From assembly GCA_045652965.1 (NCBI GenBank), contig JAZOLI010000050.1:1-20882 (forward strand): a stretch of 20,882 nucleotides of DNA. The letters are read 5' to 3'. This document shows positions 1 through 7,093 of this stretch, piece after piece. This DNA is from Scatosoma sp045652965. GTDB lineage: Bacteria; Bacillota; Clostridia; Christensenellales; Borkfalkiaceae. The translations under genes were made by a program, and so were the position numbers. The notes under the pieces were generated by a model, which was not told the origin of the DNA, ran no database searches, and saw only the letters and a program-made list of their open reading frames with translations. Position 1 is the stretch's first letter. Every line of letters begins with the position of its first letter.

Positions 1-1
1 T

Positions 2-253
2 GCGATCCAAATCCGCAAAACGTATGCGCTTTTGGGGCTTTTCAAAAAGAGCGCGAAAGAATACGTGGAATGGTATGAAGAAAAGAACAAAGAAAACGTA
101 CCCGAAGAAGTGCAAGCGATTGCAAAGGAAAGATGGGAAGCTCGCCAAAGCCGCGATTGGGCGAAGAGCGACGAGCTTAGGGATAAGCTTGCTACCCTTG
201 GCTACGCGGTGAAAGATAGCAAAACGGGCTATGAGCTTATTAAAAATTCTTGA
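2..253 (+). CDS. cysS: Cysteinyl-tRNA synthetase, C-terminal fragment
   Basis: Partial gene, cut by the window edge; about 83 C-terminal residues are visible, ending at TGA 251-253. CysRS charges tRNA-Cys with cysteine in the cytoplasm. The visible part is the helical C-terminal anticodon-binding region. It contains a segment reading EARQSRDWAKSDELRDKL followed by LGYAVKDSKTGYEL, which matches the conserved CysRS ending (ARxxKDWxxADxIRDxLxxxGxxxxDTxxG). The catalytic domain, zinc site and HIGH/KMSKS motifs lie outside the window. The gene runs in the same direction as alaS, and the alaS promoter overlaps its stop codon. Identification is by recalled family consensus, and the match is strong for so short a piece. 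Confidence 0.88.
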   Translation, partial: AIQIRKTYALLGLFKKSAKEYVEWYEEKNKENVPEEVQAIAKERWEARQSRDWAKSDELRDKLATLGYAVKDSKTGYELIKNS

Positions 254-278
254 CAAAAAACCGAAAAATAGCTATAAT
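250..278 (+). promoter_or_regulatory. Consensus sigma-A promoter for alaS
   Basis: TTGACA at 250-255 and TATAAT at 273-278 are separated by exactly 17 bases, a perfect vegetative promoter. The -35 box overlaps the cysS stop codon (251-253). Transcription would start near 285, leaving a leader of about 25 bases before the alaS ATG. That is too short for a T-box. Confidence 0.85.
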
Positions 279-309
279 AAATAAGAAATCAAACAAAAAG
301 GAAACGCAC

Positions 310-2139
310 ATGAAAACGTATACAGGACAAACCTTACGCGAAATGTATTTAAACTTCTTTAAAGAACGTGGACATAAAGTGATCCCGTCCGCTTCTTTAA
401 TCCCCGAAAACGACCCTACGGTTCTTTTTACCACGGCGGGTATGCATCCGCTCGTGCCCTATCTTTTGGGCGAGAAGCACCCTGCAGGTAAACGTTTGAC
501 CGACGTGCAAAAATGTGTGCGTACGGGGGATATCGACGACGTAGGCGACGAACGCCATTGCACGTTCTTTGAAATGCTTGGCAACTGGTCACTCGGCGAT
601 TATTTCAAGGCGGAAATGATCCCTTGGAGCTACGAGTTTTTGACGGGGAAAGATTATCTTGCCATTCCTTCCGAGAATATTGCCGTGACGGTGTTTGGCG
701 GTGACGAAACGCTCCCGCGCGATACGGAAGCGGCGGAACTTTGGGAAAAGGCAGGCATCAAAAAAGAAAACATCTATTTCATGCCCAGAGAAAACAACTG
801 GTGGGGTCCTGCAGGCTTAACCGGTCCTTGCGGCACGGATACGGAAATGTTTGTTATCCGTAAACCCAAGTGCTCGCCGACGTGTAATCCCGATTGTAAT
901 TGCGGTGCGTTTTTAGAAATTTGGAACGACGTATTTATGCGCTTTAACAAGCAAGCGGATGGCAGTTTTGTCGAGCTTTCGCAAAAGAACGTGGACACGG
1001 GCATGGGCTTAGAACGTGCGCTTTGCGTGTTAAACGGCAAATCGAGCGTGTACGAAACGGACATTTTCGAAACGGCGATTGTGGCGATCGAAAATCTTAC
1101 GGGTAAAAAGTATGGTGAAAGCGACGAAGTGACCAAAGCGTTCCGCGTACTTCTCGACCACACGAGAACGGCAACGTTCATGCTTGGCGACGAAAAGGGC
1201 ATTGTTCCGTCCAACACTGACCAAGGTTATATCTTGCGTAGAATTATCAGAAGAGCGGTGCGCTATGGTCGTAAAATCGATTTACCCGAAGGCAGCCTTG
1301 CCAAGATCTCGGAAGCGTTTATCGCGTATTATCAAGACGTATATCCCGAGCTTAAAATTAACCGTGAAAAGATTGCGGAAGAGCTGAACAAAGAAGAAGC
1401 GAAATTTAACAAAACCTTGCACCAGGGCTTGAAAGAATTTGAAAAATGCGTAAACGGTATCGAACGCAAAAACGCGTTCATGGCGCAAAAAGATCCTGCC
1501 TACGTGCCCGAAACGCGCATTGCAGGCAAGCAAGCGTTCCACCTTTACGACACCTATGGTTTCCCTGTGGAAATCACGGTGGAAATGGCGAAAGAACGTG
1601 GTTTAGACGTGGACGTTGCAGGCTACACGGCGGCGTTTGAAGAACACCAAAACAAGAGCAAAGCAGGCAGCGAACAAAAATTTGCTTGCGGACTTGCAGA
1701 TAACAAGGAAGCAACGACGAAATTGCACACGGCAACCCATTTGTTGCACGCCGCGCTTAAAAAGATTTGTGGTGCGGACGTAAACCAAAAGGGCTCGAAC
1801 ATCACCGAAGAGCGTCTTCGCTTCGATTTCAACCTTCCCCAGCCCATGACGGAAGAACAAATCAAAGCGGTGGAAACGCTCGTCAACGAAGTGATCGCAA
1901 AAGATTTGCCCGTGGAAATGAAAGAAATTTCCTTGGAAGAAGCGAAAGCGGAAGGCTTCACGGGGCTCTTTGAAAGCAAATATGGCGAACGCGTAAAAAC
2001 GTATACGATCGGTGATTTTTCTAAGGAAATTTGCGGCGGACCGCACGCGGAAAGAACGGGCTCGCTCGGCAAGTTTAAAATCGTCAAGGAACAGTCTTGT
2101 GGTAGCGGACTTAGAAGAATTAAGGCAATTTTAGAGTAA
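310..2139 (+). CDS. alaS: Alanyl-tRNA synthetase, short form without C-Ala domain
   Basis: Charges tRNA-Ala with alanine and hydrolyses mischarged Ser/Gly-tRNA-Ala. The ATG at 310 is chosen because AAGGAA (298-303) lies 6 bases upstream and because an in-frame TTG at 250 falls inside the promoter. The product has 609 residues; typical bacterial AlaRS has about 870. The class II core is clear: FFEMLGNWSLGDYFK, later VPSNTDQGYILRRIIRRAVR. An unusual cysteine cluster (C188, C192, C196, C198) sits just before EIWNDVFM and looks like a metal site. The editing domain retains HTATH (H473, H477) and CGGPH (C575, H579), the zinc-binding editing motifs. The protein stops about 30 residues later, after a GLRRIKAI segment, so the C-Ala domain is absent rather than frameshifted. 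From memory, similar short AlaRSs occur in candidate phyla bacteria; exchange or common descent is possible but unproven. Codon use resembles the neighbours. Confidence 0.95.
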   Translation: MKTYTGQTLREMYLNFFKERGHKVIPSASLIPENDPTVLFTTAGMHPLVPYLLGEKHPAGKRLTDVQKCVRTGDIDDVGDERHCTFFEMLGNWSLGDYFKAEMIPWSYEFLTGKDYLAIPSENIAVTVFGGDETLPRDTEAAELWEKAGIKKENIYFMPRENNWWGPAGLTGPCGTDTEMFVIRKPKCSPTCNPDCNCGAFLEIWNDVFMRFNKQADGSFVELSQKNVDTGMGLERALCVLNGKSSVYETDIFETAIVAIENLTGKKYGESDEVTKAFRVLLDHTRTATFMLGDEKGIVPSNTDQGYILRRIIRRAVRYGRKIDLPEGSLAKISEAFIAYYQDVYPELKINREKIAEELNKEEAKFNKTLHQGLKEFEKCVNGIERKNAFMAQKDPAYVPETRIAGKQAFHLYDTYGFPVEITVEMAKERGLDVDVAGYTAAFEEHQNKSKAGSEQKFACGLADNKEATTKLHTATHLLHAALKKICGADVNQKGSNITEERLRFDFNLPQPMTEEQIKAVETLVNEVIAKDLPVEMKEISLEEAKAEGFTGLFESKYGERVKTYTIGDFSKEICGGPHAERTGSLGKFKIVKEQSCGSGLRRIKAILE

Positions 2140-2140
2140 G

Positions 2141-2165
2141 AAAATGCAATCCTTCTACGCATTTT
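2141..2165 (+). other. Small hairpin between alaS and the next gene
   Basis: AAAATGC (2141-2147) and GCATTTT (2159-2165) form a 7-bp stem with an 11-base loop. It begins just after the alaS stop codon and ends at the ribosome-binding site of the next gene (AGGAA, 2166-2170). No T-run follows, so it is not a convincing terminator. It may affect translation of the downstream gene or be coincidence. Confidence 0.3.
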
Positions 2166-2177
2166 AGGAAAACGTAA

Positions 2178-2531
2178 ATGAGTGAAAGCTTTGAAACACA
2201 AATGAAAAAACTTACCGCGCCCTTTATAAAAGAGCGCGGATTTTCCTTTAAATATTTTCACGAAAAGGGCGGCGATTCGTCCTGCGTGTATATTTGCCGT
2301 TTTCAAAAGGGCAACGATTTTTTCGACGTGCGCGAAACGTCGGGTAAATACGAATTGCATCTTGTTGTGTATGCAAAAGGGGAATATCGCTTCCCTAAAT
2401 TCAAGAGAAAATTCACGCTCAAAAGCCTGTTTCAAAAGCCGACGATTGACGAAGAACGCGCCTTTTTAGCTTCCGAGCTGGAAAAAGAGTGGCAATCGAA
2501 TAGCGCTGAGTTTTTTGGAATTGAGAAATAA
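2178..2531 (+). CDS. Hypothetical protein, 117 residues
   Basis: I do not recognise this protein. It is a real gene on sequence grounds: ATG at 2178 is preceded by AGGAA (2166-2170) at 7 bases, the frame is open for 117 codons, and a strong terminator follows the stop. It is soluble-looking, with no signal peptide or membrane segment. It is rich in charged and aromatic residues (FKYFHEK, FFDVRE, YRFPKFKRKF). The middle looks like alternating beta strands (CVYICRF, FFDVRE, YELHLVVYA), followed by a helical C-terminus that includes EERAFLASELEKEW. The overall pattern resembles small DUF proteins with an antiparallel sheet and flanking helices, but I cannot assign a family. It lies downstream of alaS in the same direction and is probably read through from the alaS promoter; nothing links it to tRNA charging. 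Confidence 0.8.
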   Translation: MSESFETQMKKLTAPFIKERGFSFKYFHEKGGDSSCVYICRFQKGNDFFDVRETSGKYELHLVVYAKGEYRFPKFKRKFTLKSLFQKPTIDEERAFLASELEKEWQSNSAEFFGIEK

Positions 2532-2547
2532 AGCTTTATAAAAAATC

Positions 2548-2579
2548 AACCCCCGAAAGCGAAAAGCTTTCGGGGGTTT
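2548..2579. terminator. Bidirectional intrinsic terminator
   Basis: A perfect 13-bp stem, AACCCCCGAAAGC (2548-2560) pairing with GCTTTCGGGGGTT (2566-2578), has a GAAAA loop. On the minus strand the stem is followed by GATTTTTTATAAAG, a good U-tract that ends the dnaA-mnmG transcript. On the plus strand only TTT follows, so termination of the alaS transcript may be weaker. It lies between convergent genes. Confidence 0.9.
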
Positions 2580-2602
2580 CACGTTGCATTTTTATATAAA
2601 AG

Positions 2603-4474
2603 TTATTTTGAAGAAAGCCAAACCATGAGCACGGAAATATCGGCGGGGTTGACGCCGGAAATTCTGCCTGCTTGTCCCAAGTTCAAAGGTTTCACACGTT
2701 CAAGCTTTTCCCTTGCTTCGAGCCTAAGCCCAAGGATAGACGAATAATCTAAATCGGCTGGCAAGGTTTTATCTTCAAGCCGTTTTGCCCGTTCGATCAT
2801 TTCTAAGTTTTGCTTTAAATATCCTTCATATTTCACGGTAATTTCCGCCGTTTCCAAAACGTCTTTGGAAAATTCGGAGAACACGGAAAATTCTGCCATA
2901 ATTTCAGAAAGCGGGATGGAGCGTTTGATCATATCCGCATAGGATACGCCGCCCGTGGGCTCGTCGTAGCCAAAGCGTTTTAACAGGGGCGTAGCTTCCT
3001 TTTGCCCCACCCGTGTACGCAACGAATCAAGCAAGGCTTCATATTTTTCCTTTCGAGCAAGATATCTTTCATAACGCTTTTCACTCACCAAACCGCAATC
3101 GTAGCCTTTTTGTGTTAAGCGGAAATCGGCGTTGTCTTGGCGCAAGCAAATGCGGTGTTCGGCGCGCGAAGTCATCATTCGATAAGGCTCGTCCGTGCCT
3201 TTTGTGACCAAATCGTCGATCAAAACCCCGATATACGCTTCATCGCGGCGCAAAATCAAAGGGGGAAGTCCACGAAGCTTTAACGAAGCGTTAAGCCCTG
3301 CCATAAGCCCCTGCGCGGCTGCTTCTTCATAGCCCGAAGTGCCGTTGATTTGCCCTGCGGTGTAAATGCCTTCCACCTTTTTAAATTCAAGGGTAGGCAA
3401 AATGTCGAGCGTGTCGATGCAATCGTATTCAATGGCGTAGCCATAGCGCACGATGTCGGCGTTTTCAAGCCCTGCCACCGAAGCGTACATCGCCTTTTGC
3501 ACGTCGTGGGGCAGGGAAGTGGAAAGCCCTTGCGCATACACTTCAAGCGTATCCGCTCCTTCGGGTTCTAAAAAGATTTGGTGGCGGTCTTTGTCTTTAA
3601 AGCGCACCACTTTCGTTTCAATGGACGGGCAATTTCTAGGCCCTGCGGATAAAATAGTCCCGTTATAAAGGGGAGAGCGATCAAGATTTTCCAAAATAAT
3701 CTCGTGCGTCTCGCCGTTGGTATAGGTAAGATAGCAGGGCATCTTGCTTTCAGGAGCATGGTCGTGCATAAAGGAGAAAGGATAGATGTCCGTATCGCCG
3801 TTTTGAATTTCGCATTTAGAATAGTCAATCGTGCGCCCATCGAGCCGAGCAGGCGTGCCCGTTTTAAAGCGGCGCACGGAAAATCCAAGCGCAACAAGGC
3901 TATTGGTGAGCTCGTTTGCAGGCGCAAACCCGTTAGGACCCGATTTTTTAACGACTTGCCCCGTGATGGTTTCGCCGTTCAAATAAACGCCCGTGCAAAG
4001 GATGACCGCGCGGCAGGAAATGACGCCGCCATAATTGGTTTTTACCCCCACGCATTTGCCGTTTTCCACCAAAATTTCGGTGGCTTCCGCTTGAATAATG
4101 CGCAAATTTTCGGTGTTTTCGAGCACTCGTTTCATTTCACGGTGATATGCGTTTTTATCCGATTGCGCGCGAAGCGATTGCACCGCCGCGCCTTTGCCTA
4201 CGTTGAGCATACGGATTTGCAGTGCGGTGTTGTCGGCAACGATGCCCATTTCCCCACCGAGCGCGTCGATTTCACGAACGAGATGTCCCTTTGCCGTGCC
4301 GCCGATGGACGGATTGCAGGGCAAAAAGGCAATGCTATCCAAATTGAGCGTCAAAAGCGCGGTTTTGATGCCCGTGCGCGCCAAAGCAAGCGCGGCCTCG
4401 CAACCTGCGTGTCCCGCGCCTACAACCACCGCATCCGCGGCATATTCTAAAAATTCAAAAGAGCTTTTTTTCAT
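2603..4474 (-). CDS. mnmG: tRNA uridine-5-carboxymethylaminomethyl modification enzyme MnmG
   Basis: FAD-dependent subunit that, with MnmE, installs (carboxymethyl)aminomethyl groups on wobble uridine 34 of certain tRNAs. The 623-residue length is normal. An N-terminal FAD-binding segment reads VVGAGHAGCEAA (about 17-28), followed by PCNPSIGGTAKGH. Family signatures appear later: GPRNCPSIE, GTSGYEEAAAQGL and MTSRAEHR, with the usual C-terminal helical region ending GRISGVNPADISVL. The start ATG (4472-4474) overlaps the dnaA stop codon as ATGA. No Shine-Dalgarno sequence is visible upstream (the region reads TTGTACTCAAAAA), so translation probably depends on ribosomes finishing dnaA. mnmG commonly sits near dnaA with mnmE and rsmG; here mnmE is not adjacent. 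Transcription ends at the hairpin 2548-2578. Confidence 0.97.
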   Translation of the reverse strand: MKKSSFEFLEYAADAVVVGAGHAGCEAALALARTGIKTALLTLNLDSIAFLPCNPSIGGTAKGHLVREIDALGGEMGIVADNTALQIRMLNVGKGAAVQSLRAQSDKNAYHREMKRVLENTENLRIIQAEATEILVENGKCVGVKTNYGGVISCRAVILCTGVYLNGETITGQVVKKSGPNGFAPANELTNSLVALGFSVRRFKTGTPARLDGRTIDYSKCEIQNGDTDIYPFSFMHDHAPESKMPCYLTYTNGETHEIILENLDRSPLYNGTILSAGPRNCPSIETKVVRFKDKDRHQIFLEPEGADTLEVYAQGLSTSLPHDVQKAMYASVAGLENADIVRYGYAIEYDCIDTLDILPTLEFKKVEGIYTAGQINGTSGYEEAAAQGLMAGLNASLKLRGLPPLILRRDEAYIGVLIDDLVTKGTDEPYRMMTSRAEHRICLRQDNADFRLTQKGYDCGLVSEKRYERYLARKEKYEALLDSLRTRVGQKEATPLLKRFGYDEPTGGVSYADMIKRSIPLSEIMAEFSVFSEFSKDVLETAEITVKYEGYLKQNLEMIERAKRLEDKTLPADLDYSSILGLRLEAREKLERVKPLNLGQAGRISGVNPADISVLMVWLSSK

Positions 4475-5808
4475 TTTTTGAGTACAATGTTCTTTATATC
4501 GTCAATTTCTTTAGCGATTTTATCGTTGTGCTTTGCAAGCTTTTCCATCTTATCGCGCGCATACATAATCGTGGTATGATCGCGCCCACCGAGAATGTTG
4601 CCCACTGAAACAAGGGGGAGCGAAAGCATTTCGCACATAAGATAAGCGCAAATTTGCCGTGCTTTTACAAGATCGGCTTTCTTGCCTTTGCCGAGCAAAT
4701 CTTCTCTTCTTTGTTTAAAATAAGAGCAAACGGCGGAAATAATTTTTTCAGGGGTCACGTCTTCTTGTTCCTGAGTTTCGGCGATCGATTGGCTAAGTGC
4801 GAGCTTTGCAAGGGATAAAGAAATGGCTTCTTCGTGGAGTTTGCTTGCAAAAATAACTTTCGTCAAACGCCCTTCAAGCGTACGCACGTCGTGCCCCGAA
4901 TCGCGCGCCAAAAATTCCAAAACGTCGTCGGGAAGCGAGCATTTGCGATCGAGTGCTTTGCGCTTTAAGATAGCAATTTTCGTTTCCATTGTCGGCGGTT
5001 GAATGTCAGCGATCATGCCCCCTTCAAAGCGCGTGCGAAGCCGATCTTCAAGGGTTGCGATTTCTTTCGGGGGACGGTCGGAAGAGAGCACAATTTGTTT
5101 GTTTTGCGCCGAGAGTTCGTTAAAGGTGTGGAAAAATTCTTCCTGCACCTGCGTTTTATTTTTCAAAAACTGCACGTCGTCGATCATCAAAACGTCCACG
5201 CTACGATAGCGGTTTCTAAATCTCGTGCCGCCGCCTTTTTGCGCGATCGAATCGATAAATTCGTTCAAGAAATTTTCACAAGTGGTGTATAACACTTTGG
5301 TTTCGGGCGCGTTTTTAGCGAGCGCGTTTGCAATCGCGTGCATAAGGTGCGTTTTACCAAGCCCCGATTCGCCGTAGATAAACAAGGGGTTAAAGGATTC
5401 CCCGGGTGCTTCGGCAACCGATTTTGCAGCGGCGTAAACGAGTTTGCTTCCAGGCCCTACGACAAACGAATCAAAGGTGAACGCCTTGTTGATAGGGGAA
5501 GGTTGAAAATCGTCGAAATCGTCATCGGCAGCTTCAAGCGTATACACGTTGCTGCCATCGACCACCAAACGAAAATCATTCAGTCCGCAATCGCTTTTAA
5601 GGATGGCTTCGCGGAGCTTATCAGCAAACTTATTCATGATGGAAGTCGCATTAAGATCGGAAGAGCATTTCAAAACGATCTTTCTCGAAGAAAGATCAAT
5701 AGGCTCTAAATCTTTAATCAAATGATTAAAGGAAATGGGCGGGATCAAATTTTGTGCCCGCTCGCTAATTTGCTTCCAAATAGATCTAAGTTGTGTGTTT
5801 TCTGCCAT
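4471..5808 (-). CDS. dnaA: Chromosomal replication initiator protein DnaA
   Basis: AAA+ ATPase that binds DnaA boxes and opens the chromosomal origin. The 445-residue protein has the four usual regions: an N-terminal domain I (about 1-85), a short acidic linker with DDDFDDF, the AAA+ core, and a C-terminal helix-turn-helix. Walker A is GESGLGKT (146-153) and Walker B is LMIDDVQF (207-214). The DnaA signature GGRDHTTIMYA (407-417) contacts DNA. The start at 5806-5808 matches the expected N-terminus. Upstream purine runs AGGGG and AAAGG (within about 5811-5824 on the minus strand) could serve as ribosome-binding site. dnaN does not follow; instead the stop codon overlaps mnmG by 4 bases. recF diverges across a 136-base spacer. 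Confidence 0.98.
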   Translation of the reverse strand: MAENTQLRSIWKQISERAQNLIPPISFNHLIKDLEPIDLSSRKIVLKCSSDLNATSIMNKFADKLREAILKSDCGLNDFRLVVDGSNVYTLEAADDDFDDFQPSPINKAFTFDSFVVGPGSKLVYAAAKSVAEAPGESFNPLFIYGESGLGKTHLMHAIANALAKNAPETKVLYTTCENFLNEFIDSIAQKGGGTRFRNRYRSVDVLMIDDVQFLKNKTQVQEEFFHTFNELSAQNKQIVLSSDRPPKEIATLEDRLRTRFEGGMIADIQPPTMETKIAILKRKALDRKCSLPDDVLEFLARDSGHDVRTLEGRLTKVIFASKLHEEAISLSLAKLALSQSIAETQEQEDVTPEKIISAVCSYFKQRREDLLGKGKKADLVKARQICAYLMCEMLSLPLVSVGNILGGRDHTTIMYARDKMEKLAKHNDKIAKEIDDIKNIVLKK

Positions 5809-5944
5809 AGCCTTTTTATCCCCTAAGTAAATTATTTTTTTAAATGGCTCTCATTGTCTTGTAATTTTGAAAATTATTTGATATAATTATACTACGAAAC
5901 GCGCGGAAAAGAAAGCGATTTTGAGCGGATTTTAAGAAAGAATT
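5809..5944. promoter_or_regulatory. AT-rich divergent dnaA/recF spacer with promoter(s)
   Basis: This spacer separates divergent dnaA and recF. Toward recF, TTGTAA (5859-5864) and TATAAT (5882-5887) are spaced by 17 bases, a good vegetative promoter giving a leader of about 50 bases. The palindrome TATAATTATA (5882-5891) also places a perfect TATAAT on the minus strand (5886-5891) toward dnaA, but I see no good -35 for it, so that half is tentative. No TTATCCACA DnaA box is present; the nearest is TTATCCCCT at 5816. AT-rich runs are consistent with an origin but do not prove one. Confidence 0.6.
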
Positions 5945-7030
5945 ATGCAAATTAAAAAATTATTCCTGCAAAATTTCAGAAATTACCAAAACCAAACGTT
6001 CACCTTTGACAAAGGCTTGAACGTACTTTTCGGTAAAAACGCGCAAGGCAAAACCAACTGTGCGGAAGCGGTGTTCTATCTTTGTACGGGCGCTTCTCTT
6101 CGCATTCGCCACGACAAACAGCTTGTAAAAATGGGGGAAGAGAGCGCTTACATCGCGGCGGAAGCGGAAAATCGCTATGGCAAGGTAAAGATTGAAGCAA
6201 TCATAAAAGAAACGGGCAGGGAAATCCGTGTAAACGGCAGTAAAATCCACAAAAACGCCGACCTTATGGGGCACGTGAACAGTGTGTTTTTTTCCCCTGG
6301 CGAGCTTCGGCTTATCCAAGACGGACCAGATGAGCGCCGCCGTTTTATGAACATTTCCATCTCTCAAACTTCGCCTAATTATTACACTGCACTTCTTCGC
6401 TACAACAAAATTTTAGATCAACGCAACGCGCTACTCAAAAACCCCGATTATTCGCTGGTGTTAGACACCTTACCTGTGTGGGACGAACAACTTTGCGCGT
6501 ATGCGGCAACGATCATCAAAAAACGTAGGGAATTTTTAGAAAAGCTCACGCCGTACGCAAAGGAAATGCACGCATTTTTAACGGACGGCGCGGAAGATTT
6601 AGAAGTGAAATTAGATAAGACGTACGAAGGGGACGAAACGGAGATTGCCAAAGCGCTTTGTCGCCGACTTTCAAACCACTATGAAAAGGATCTGCGCTTG
6701 GGTTTTACCACAGTCGGACCGCATCGTGACGATTTAGACGTGACGATATCGGGCGTGGATGCAAAATCGTATGCGTCCCAAGGACAAACGCGCACCGCCG
6801 CGCTTGCGTTAAAGCTTGCGGAAGTACAAATTTTCAAAGATATTTCGGGCGAATATCCTATCTTGGTTTTAGACGACGTGATGAGCGAGTTGGATTTGCC
6901 GCGAAGAAAGAAGCTTTTAAAGCGCATTTCGGGCATGCAAACGATTTTAACTTGCACGCATGCCGAGCGCGTTTTATACGGCGCAGAGTGCAACAAAATT
7001 CACATCGAAAAAGGCAAAATCAAAGCATAA
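5945..7030 (+). CDS. recF: DNA replication and repair protein RecF
   Basis: ABC/SMC-like ATPase that helps load RecA at gapped DNA, with RecO and RecR. The 361-residue length is typical. The N-terminus MQIKKLFLQNFRNY is characteristic. Walker A is GKNAQGKT (30-37), the ABC-type signature is SQGQTRTAALALKL, and Walker B is PILVLDDVMSELD (D310, D311). FFSPGELRLIQDGPDERRRFMN is the conserved central block. ATG 5945 has only a weak purine tract, AAGAAAG (5934-5940), upstream. In many bacteria recF follows dnaA-dnaN in the same direction; here it diverges from dnaA and no dnaN or gyrB is adjacent. The next gene follows after about 60 bases. Confidence 0.97.
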   Translation: MQIKKLFLQNFRNYQNQTFTFDKGLNVLFGKNAQGKTNCAEAVFYLCTGASLRIRHDKQLVKMGEESAYIAAEAENRYGKVKIEAIIKETGREIRVNGSKIHKNADLMGHVNSVFFSPGELRLIQDGPDERRRFMNISISQTSPNYYTALLRYNKILDQRNALLKNPDYSLVLDTLPVWDEQLCAYAATIIKKRREFLEKLTPYAKEMHAFLTDGAEDLEVKLDKTYEGDETEIAKALCRRLSNHYEKDLRLGFTTVGPHRDDLDVTISGVDAKSYASQGQTRTAALALKLAEVQIFKDISGEYPILVLDDVMSELDLPRRKKLLKRISGMQTILTCTHAERVLYGAECNKIHIEKGKIKA

Positions 7031-7061
7031 ATTTATCCCCACTACTCATACTACAAGCATA

Positions 7062-7082
7062 CCGTGTCCGCAACGAACACGG
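7062..7082 (+). promoter_or_regulatory. Hairpin covering the ribosome-binding site of the VanW gene
   Basis: CCGTGT (7062-7067) and ACACGG (7077-7082) form a 6-bp stem with a 9-base loop. The 3' arm contains the GG of the likely Shine-Dalgarno GGAAAAG (7081-7087), 6 bases before ATG 7094. It could lower translation of the next gene; chance formation is also possible. Confidence 0.3.
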
Positions 7083-7093
7083 AAAAGCTACAT

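Noticed and set aside
250..309. TTG start extending AlaRS by 20 residues
   Set aside because: It lies inside the promoter -35 box, has no ribosome-binding site, and the added residues do not match the family N-terminus; ATG 310 does.
254..309. T-box or other riboswitch before alaS, and likewise before asnS (7947-7984)
   Set aside because: Leaders of about 25 and 32 bases are far too short for a T-box, and no T-box sequence is visible.
2141..2165. Terminator after alaS
   Set aside because: The 7-bp stem is AT-rich, has an 11-base loop and no following T-run; listed only as a small hairpin.
1623..2435. Long minus-strand reading frame (270 codons) opposite alaS and the small gene
   Set aside because: Shadow of the coding strand: no ribosome-binding site or family resemblance, low-complexity composition, and it crosses two well-supported plus-strand genes.
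3704..4450. Long plus-strand reading frame (248 codons) opposite mnmG
   Set aside because: Antisense to a complete, well-conserved mnmG; no motif or start signal.
5809..5944. DnaA-box cluster marking oriC
   Set aside because: No TTATCCACA or its complement is present; the closest sequences have mismatches. Reported only as an open question.
7064..7093. GTG start for the VanW gene
   Set aside because: ATG 7094 has the better ribosome-binding spacing and gives a cleaner signal peptide; GTG would add ten polar residues.
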